Of a stretch of 64,000 nt of DNA, positions 58,772 to 64,000 are shown one piece after another. Made by a program: the position numbers and the translations under genes. Source of the DNA: Astragalus membranaceus. Taxonomy: Eukaryota; Streptophyta; Magnoliopsida; Fabales; Fabaceae. Numbering within the stretch: position 1 is the stretch's first letter; the number at the start of each line of letters is the position of its first letter. The DNA lies in assembly GCA_039519185.1 (NCBI GenBank), contig CM076846.1, positions 154,180,406-154,244,405 of the forward strand. The letters are read 5' to 3'. A model generated the notes under the pieces. That model was not told where the DNA came from and searched no databases. It saw only the letters and a list, made by a program, of their open reading frames with translations.

Positions 58772-59090
58772 GACTTGGAATACAATAGATTGCTGGATGA
58801 ACGTATATCTCAGCTTAATGAGGAATTTCCTGATGCTCAGATAGTGTTCTGTGATGTATACAGTGGAATGATGGAGATTATAGAGAAACAAAGGTTTTAT
58901 GGTACATTTCCCCCACTTTATAACTTCATGTTAAAGTTATATAGTAGAATGGAAAAACCAATGTTTGTGAATCTAGTTTCAAAGTTTCTGTCATGTTATT
59001 TTACTAAGAGTTTTCATTTAATATACAGGTTTTGAAGATCTTAAAAATGCATGTTGTGGGCTTGGTGTGAATGGTCCGATTGGTAGTGTT
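58772..59090 (+). pseudogene. GDSL esterase/lipase fragment (two exons)
   Basis: Exon 1 ends at 58901 and encodes LLDERISQLNEEFPDAQIVF then CDVYSGMMEIIEKQRFYG; exon 2 from 59029 encodes FEDLKNACCGLGVNGPIG. Both match the third-quarter region of plant GDSL lipases before the C-terminal D-x-x-H block. The intron (58902-59028, GT-AG) is preserved, so the fragment came from genomic DNA. The catalytic Ser block and the D-H pair are not included, so no activity is expected. Confidence 0.85.
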
Positions 59091-59264
59091 TCCTCTACTA
59101 AATTCTTCTCTTTCATTCTTTTCTTCCATTTTGCACACTTTTCATGTTTATGCTTTTCATGTCATGTTGATTTGTTGTAGATTCCAGCTTGCATGTTGAT
59201 TTGTTGTAGATTGCATTTTTTCATGTTTATGCTTTTCATGTCACACTTTTCTTGATTGTTTTAG

Positions 59265-59424
59265 GTGAGAGTGTTCTATGCTGTAAGATTCTTTCTTGGT
59301 CTTCTCTCTGTTGTCACAGAGACTGTTCTCGTGGTAGCTGTTTCAAGAAAGTATGGTAAACGACTTGCTTCTTATGCACTTGCTATGCTGTGCTTAACCA
59401 GTGGCTGTTTCTTCGCTAGCACGA
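59265..59424 (+). pseudogene. ALG9-like mannosyltransferase exon fragment
   Basis: One exon, bounded by AG and GTAAGT, encodes VRVFYAVRFFLGLLSVVTET, then AVSRKYGKRLASYALAMLCL and TSGCFFAST. This is a transmembrane segment of GT22-type ER mannosyltransferases (ALG9/ALG12 group) that act on dolichol-linked N-glycan precursors. Only about 53 residues are present. The reading frame is still open, but there is no start of its own. Confidence 0.75.
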
Positions 59425-59976
59425 GTAAGTGACTCTCTGGCTCTTCTTTTTTTCAAAATGGTTTCTTGCCATTGTCATTTTCTTTGTTATGCATGCTTGC
59501 CTTTGATGATAATAATTCCCAACCTCACTCAAAGTAAATTGACAGATAAATTAAGATTGACCAAGTATTTTGTATTTCTATTTTCAGTATTCTGGTCTGA
59601 GATGTAGGAGTGGGACTCAGTTTTGTTAATGTTTTCTTTGTCAACTGTTTGTTGTCTCTATGATTGCAACATGTGGCTTACTGGGTAATGTTTGATTTAG
59701 TGTGAAATAGTTTAATGAATGGAGTAAGCATTTTGGTTCTGCTCTTTATTTATTTGAAGGACAATGCCTATGAAGAGAAGGTAGGAGCTATAGCTAGAAC
59801 AAGAGAAGTACAATGCCTCTTTTGCAACCAATGATGATGAGATTGATATGAAAATTGGTTAGGTTGATATTCTGGGAGAGCATTAGCTTGGTCTTAGTGT
59901 AATTTTGTTGACCTTTGCAAAGATTGAAAACTCCAAAGTTATATTGATCTTATAAAGTTGTGTCTTTTTCAGATAA

Positions 59977-60273
59977 ATAGGGAAAGAAAGGAGGGTGGAT
60001 TAAGTTGGCAAGAAAACATTCAAATCTTGTGGCTTCTGCTGTTGAGGTAAATTAATACTTGTTATTTTCTGCTGCATATATATAATATAGTTTGCAAGTT
60101 TTATTTAAATATCTTGTAAGTAATATTGTGCTGGTTATTTTATAGGCTGGATTTAAATACCATCATGCTGAACCAGATTATTTGATGCTTGTATATTTGA
60201 TTCCAAACACTCTTGATGCTATTCCTGCAAATACTTCTTACTGTATTTGTATTGGTGCTTTAGTTTCTTGTTA
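59977..60273 (+). pseudogene. Nudix hydrolase fragment (two exons)
   Basis: Exon 1 (about 59977-60046) encodes KLARKHSNLVASAVE; exon 2 from 60146 encodes AGFKYHHAEPDYLMLVYLIP followed by NTLDAIPANTSY and a stop at 60271-60273. The HHAEPDYLMLVYWIP text is typical of the N-terminal extension of plant NUDT proteins just before the Nudix fold. The Nudix box itself is missing, so it has no hydrolase activity. The intron 60047-60145 is GT-AG. Confidence 0.82.
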
Positions 60274-60314
60274 ACACTAGGAGTTATATATTGATGTTCT
60301 TCTATATATTGCAG

Positions 60315-62073
60315 CTCTTCACATTTGCATATAGATTTAGAGGTTTATATGATGACTCCATATCTTCTGCTCAACAATGCTATTCTTCATCCGGTTACTC
60401 AGTGAGTAAACATTTATCAGTTCTGTATTTACTATTTACTTCTATTAGTATCCAATCATGTCTAAATCAACTTTTCTGGTGAAGGATGAATTGTTATGGG
60501 CCGCCGCCTGGCTGCATCGAGCAACTGGTGAGGAATACTACCTAAAATATGTAGTAGACAATTCTCAGTATATGGGTGGAATTGGCTGGGCTATGAAAGA
60601 GTTCTCTTGGGATAACAAATATGCTGGTGTGCAGATCCTCCTATCAAAGGTAATGTTATAAAATCCATAAAGTTGTATGTGTGGAAGTGTAATGTATAAT
60701 TATTATGACACCAAAGTCGATTAGTTTATTGCAATGGAATGGCTTAAAACATTGCATAATACCAATTAAGGTTCAAAGAATCAAACAATGAAATAAATGA
60801 TCAAATCCAACTTGCAGGTATTACTAGAAGGAAAAGCTGGTCCTTACACCTCTACACTAAAGCAAAATATCCAAAGAAAAATATAATCATTTCATTTTAA
60901 TCCTGTTGTGTTTTATATTTGCTAGGTGGCTTATTATATGTGTATGAATGGAACAACCTGCAATATGTGTCTTCTGCTGCATTTCTTTCGGTTGTTTACT
61001 CTAATTATCTGTCAGCTGCAAAAGCACAGCTTAACTGTCCGGATGGACAAGTTCAGCCTCAAGAACTCCTCAATTTCGCCAAGTCACAGGTATCTATTGG
61101 AGTCTTCCAGGCTTCTACGAATAGAAAGCAATTCTAGCTTCAAGTTTATTGTTTAACTCACTTTCACGTGAATGTATCCAAGCATAAATAGCTTTACATT
61201 CACCTCACTTTTAAGCAAAATCAACTTTGCAAAATCAATTTCCGCCACCGTAAAACCAAACACAAACTACGTAAACTAAAACTGTGAACTTTGGTTGACG
61301 CAGGCTGATTATATCCTTGGTAAAAACCCAGAGGATATGAGCTACTTGGTTGGATATGGACCAAAATATCCTGTTCATGTTCATCACAGAGGTGAGTAAT
61401 GCATAGGTGAGTAATGCATCACCAATTCACCATTCTCCACTAATTTTCTCTTTTGTCAGTTTATTTCTCTGTGAAAGCTTTAATCATTCTTCACTTGCTA
61501 TCTTGACACAGGTTCCTACCAATACCATAGTGAATCACCAGTGTCCCATCAAAAAACACTAAGTGAGTAAAATAAAGGGTCTAAATTAAACTTTGAACTG
61601 CTTTTGAAAGTTTCTAGTGATACAACCTTTGCTCTATTATTCTGACATTCATTACTTGTCAGGTACAAATCTTTGGAAATTAACAAAGCCTAAAAGACAA
61701 GGTGAGATCTAATAATATAGGATCTCAGTTTCATTGTTTTCCAATCTTTTTTTTATGCAAACATGAGTTAAAATGATAAGGTACTGTTGCAGGTTCCCTA
61801 GTTGAATTCTTTCACTCACTTTCCAGCTCATGGACTGTTGGAGATACAACTTATGATCATCACAAGGTGATTATCAAGAACATTTCTATGAAGCCAATAA
61901 CAGATCTTAAGCTAGAGATCGAGAATCTCTCAGGATTGTCCCTCTCCAACAGCAGAAAAGAACACCCATGAACTACCTCAATGGCTCAAAGTTTTGAATC
62001 CTGGCTCTGAGTGTATGTTTGTCTATGTTCAAGGTGGACCTCAGGCAAAAATCTCCATTCGTAGCTTCCAGTG
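60315..62073 (+). pseudogene. GH9 class C endoglucanase, C-terminal part with CBM49
   Basis: Exons at 60315-60401, 60485-60649, 60818-60885, 60926-61089, 61304-61391 and 61793-62073 match the second half of plant endo-1,4-beta-glucanases: DELLWAAAWLHRATGEEYYL, KYAGVQILLSK, GLLYVYEWNNLQYVSSAAFL and KNPEDMSYLVGYGPKYP with the VHHRG histidine block. The last exon is a CBM49 cellulose-binding module (SLVEFFHSLSSSWTVGDTTY, KPITDLKLEIENLSG), which defines class C. The catalytic first half is absent, the 60818 exon runs into a stop, and the CBM49 has a frameshift near 61935. It would act on cell-wall cellulose if whole. Exon-intron structure is kept, so this was a DNA-level capture. Confidence 0.88.
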
Positions 62074-62424
62074 ATCATTTTGGTAGAGGTACATAATGAA
62101 TCTTTAAATAGCTGGGGATCTTGTCAAAGGCGGTAGATACAGTGAGGAAGAAAGTATGGAGCATCTAAATCTTAAATTCTTCACTTTTTTTGTGTGTATC
62201 CTGACCATAGTTGTTTTTTTGCCACAGTTCTTGTCTCTATAATACAATGTATCAAATTTTTGATTTGTAACTTGCATATCTCATTGTCATGTTGATTTTG
62301 GATGTTTTTATTTAATATTGGTGTTTATATTTTCAAACAATATACGTGGTCTGTAAAAGAATTATTACAGAAGGATCTAGAGTTGATGGAAGACAACCTC
62401 ACTTTTTTTTTAAAAAAAAAAACT

Positions 62425-62765
62425 TTTCATATCGGTTCCCATAGAAAACCGATGTTAAAATTCATTTTTTTTTAACAAAAAAGAGACTTTTCATATCGGT
62501 TTTATATGGGAACCGATATGAAAAGTCTCTTTTTTAAAAAAAAAAGACTTTTCATATCGGTTTTCTATGGGAACCGATATGAAAAGTCTCTTTTTTTTTT
62601 TAAAAAAGAGACTTTTCATATCGGTTCTAGGGGCAACCGATATAAAAACAACTTTTCATAACGGTTCAGGAACCGATATGAAATGTCCCTATTTTTTATA
62701 TCTCCTTTTTCGGCATCGGTTCGGGAACCGATATGAAATGTCAATTTTAACCGATATAAAAATAC
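62425..62765. repeat. Array of CATATCGGTT hairpins
   Basis: At least six palindromic units of the form CATATCGGTT-(4-10 bases)-AACCGATATG separated by poly-A/T spacers and AAAGAGACTTTT blocks. Neighbouring units can also pair with each other. This is the right subterminal region of the gene-capture element; a weaker version lies at 57800-58020. Confidence 0.88.
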
Positions 62766-62771
62766 CACATT

Positions 62772-62956
62772 CAATACTCATAAATGGAAGGAACTGCTAA
62801 AAACTAAACACTGATTCACTCAAATACTGACTTGAGCGTCAGAGTATTCTTGCAGGTACAACATCGCCCCCCTCAAGATCGAACAATATTGATAAAGGAC
62901 GACATGTACCAACTACTTCGGATTATTCACCAAGATCGGAAGTACGGTACAGAACA
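62772..62956 (+). repeat. LTR end of a Tat/Ogre-like gypsy element
   Basis: The text TTGAGCGTCAGAGTATTCTT then GCAGGTACAAC is the U5 wording common to Tat/Ogre-lineage LTRs. The LTR ends AGAACA at 62956, next to a primer site. The left limit is not defined; the LTR appears to be truncated or to begin near the end of the capture element. Confidence 0.6.
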
Positions 62957-62976
62957 TTGGCGACCACAGTGGAAGG
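62957..62976 (+). other. Primer binding site, TTGGCG type
   Basis: TTGGCGACCACAGTGGAAGG directly follows the LTR end and resembles the TTGGCGCCGTCTGTGGGGA site of Tat/Ogre elements, with several mismatches. Confidence 0.6.
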
Positions 62977-63049
62977 ATCTGTACTCAACTTCCTCTCCCA
63001 TTACCTTGATCCACAAATGGTGCCCAAACTCCGTTCAAGACCGGCCAGT

Positions 63050-64000
63050 CTTGTGGTCGGGCCCGGGGTAGGACTGGTTATACCCGAGCTCGAACCTCAA
63101 CGAACCCCCGAGGGCCATGTTCAATACCTTACAAATTCCACCTAAGCTCGGGCACAATTCCCCAATCCGAACCTCCCCCGTTCCCATACAAGCTCATACA
63201 GTAATAGTTTACCACCTCCCCCTCCATTTCTTCCAGCCCTAACCGATGTTGTTCAACAGCTCGTCCAGCTCCTGGCTCGACAGGAGGTCGTAAACCAAGA
63301 AAGAAGCTGCCACTTCACTGACATTGAGGCCGAGGTAGCAAATCTCCGGGCACGGGACGTTCCGTACCAGGAATCACCCAGACCGGGCTCCCCTGAAAAG
63401 AGTTCCCCGGTTCGTAGGAGACATCGATCTCCACCCAGGAGAAGGCACTATCATCGTTCTCCTCCTCGCCGACAACGAGGGAATGGTTCCCGTTCTCCTC
63501 CGGCTCGACAATATGACGATCTTGACAAATTGGATAACTCCCCCTATCATCATTCTCCTCCCCGCCGACAACGAGGGAATGGTTCCCGTTCTCCTCCGGC
63601 TCGACAACATAACGATCTTGATGAATTGGATAACTCCCCCCCAACCTCGCTCATTTTTAGCCTCTTCATCACCGAGACGACGTTCCAGAAGTCGAGAGGA
63701 TAACCCTAAGGAGAAACAACCTTGACACTACATTTATCCCGATCCCCATCATCAACGTCAGCCACGACCTCAGGCGTTGCTAACCGAGCGAAAGGGCCTG
63801 TTCACTGTAACAATAGATAGCTACCGAGTTCCGAGGTGCCTCGAAAAACCGCCCGGAGGTCTGAAAACGTACGATGAAACGGGCGATCCAGACAGGCACC
63901 TCGATCAATTCGACACAACTATGCAATACCGGAATGTACCCATGGAGGTTTCCCATTGACTCTAGACAAAGTTGCATCGGAATGGTTTCAGGCTTTAAGG
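63050..64000 (+). pseudogene. Tat/Ogre-like gypsy gag, N-terminal part
   Basis: After an Arg/Ser/Pro-rich leader (RSPPRR, RSPPARQ repeats) comes the gag core: PRCLEKPPGGLKTYDETGDP then DRHLDQFDTTMQYRNVP, followed after a TGA at 63957-63959 by LDKVASEWFQAL. This order (LEKPP, Y-D-G/E-x-x-DP-x-x-H, then A-x-x-WF) is typical of Tat/Ogre gag. Stops at several places (for example TGA at 63723) make it inactive. The element continues past the window edge. A 96-bp tandem repeat sits in the leader. Confidence 0.8.
63468..63655. repeat. 96-bp (32-codon) tandem duplication in gag leader
   Basis: The block starting GCCGACAACGAGGGAATGGT at 63468 recurs at 63564, with only a few differences. The period is a multiple of three, so the gag frame is kept across it. 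It encodes a duplicated RRQRGNGSRSPPARQ segment. Confidence 0.95.

Larger units (their letters stand above)
57784..62770 (+). mobile_element. Gene-capture transposon with four host gene fragments
   Basis: The left end starts CTAGTAGAAAAAATGCTTTT, close to CACTA-type termini (the first bases are altered). Both ends carry the motif CATATCGGTTCC and its inverse in many copies (57800-58020 and 62425-62765). Between them lie, all on the plus strand, pieces of a GDSL esterase, an ALG9-like mannosyltransferase, a Nudix hydrolase and a GH9 endoglucanase with introns. A pyrimidine-rich leader (58030-58430) looks like a captured promoter or 5' UTR. The right terminus was not found and may have been lost when the next retroelement came in. 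Classification as Pack-CACTA is an inference from the ends. Confidence 0.72.

Noticed and set aside
60315..62073. Working endoglucanase gene
   Set aside because: The catalytic first half is missing, one exon runs into a stop and the CBM49 exon is frameshifted.

Overview
This is plant nuclear DNA. It has GT-AG introns, AT-rich intergenic sequence, and long LTR retrotransposons, CACTA, Mutator, hAT and Stowaway elements and Helitrons. Several MITE and LTR signatures look like those of papilionoid legumes, but the species is an inference. There are no bacterial features and no CRISPR array. Only three host genes are visible. (1) The 5' two exons of a casein kinase 2 alpha-subunit gene lie at 4178-5231 on the minus strand; a Ty3/gypsy element then occupies the following intron. 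(2) A five-exon NPH3/BTB gene (588 aa) lies at 23991-27129 on the plus strand, with two small transposons in its introns. (3) A two-exon gene for a 223-aa plant protein of unknown function, with an EAR-like motif, lies at 30390-31309 on the minus strand.

Layout. 1-3914: gypsy element, minus strand, decayed gag-pol, tRNA-iMet primer site and one LTR. 3915-5231: CK2 alpha. 5836-11200: a run of Helitrons, all with the 3' hairpin end pointing left, carrying RPA-like and Rep-helicase remnants. 11425-15761: 5'-truncated Del/Tekay-type chromovirus (integrase, chromodomain) whose long LTR is split by a CACTA element. 16600-18620: SINE, LINE and MITE debris. 19492-22515: a solo LTR with a perfect 5-bp target duplication. 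23908-27129: NPH3 gene. 30390-31309: unknown gene. 34730-47078: a Ty1/copia element, minus strand. Its left LTR is split by a 6.6-kb CACTA transposon, and that transposon's protease-like exon is split by a MULE-type MITE; each layer has an exact target duplication. 48085-49580: a fold-back element containing a hAT MITE. 50922-52085: Helitron end, Stowaway MITE and a CACTA fragment. 52827-57738: complete but internally deleted Ty3/gypsy element of Athila/Tat type. 57784-62770: a multi-gene-capture transposon holding fragments of four host genes (GDSL esterase, ALG9-like mannosyltransferase, Nudix hydrolase, class C GH9 endoglucanase). 62772-64000: LTR end, primer site and gag start of a Tat/Ogre-like element on the plus strand.

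The genes do not form a pathway. The interest is mostly genome architecture: dated nested insertions, gene capture, and transposons inside introns of working-looking genes. The best candidates for something undescribed are the four-gene capture element with its hairpin-rich terminus, the CK2 alpha gene with a retroelement in its intron, and a CACTA terminus that may supply a splice acceptor in the unknown gene. All coordinates come from reading the sequence by eye; family names rest on recognised motifs, not searches.
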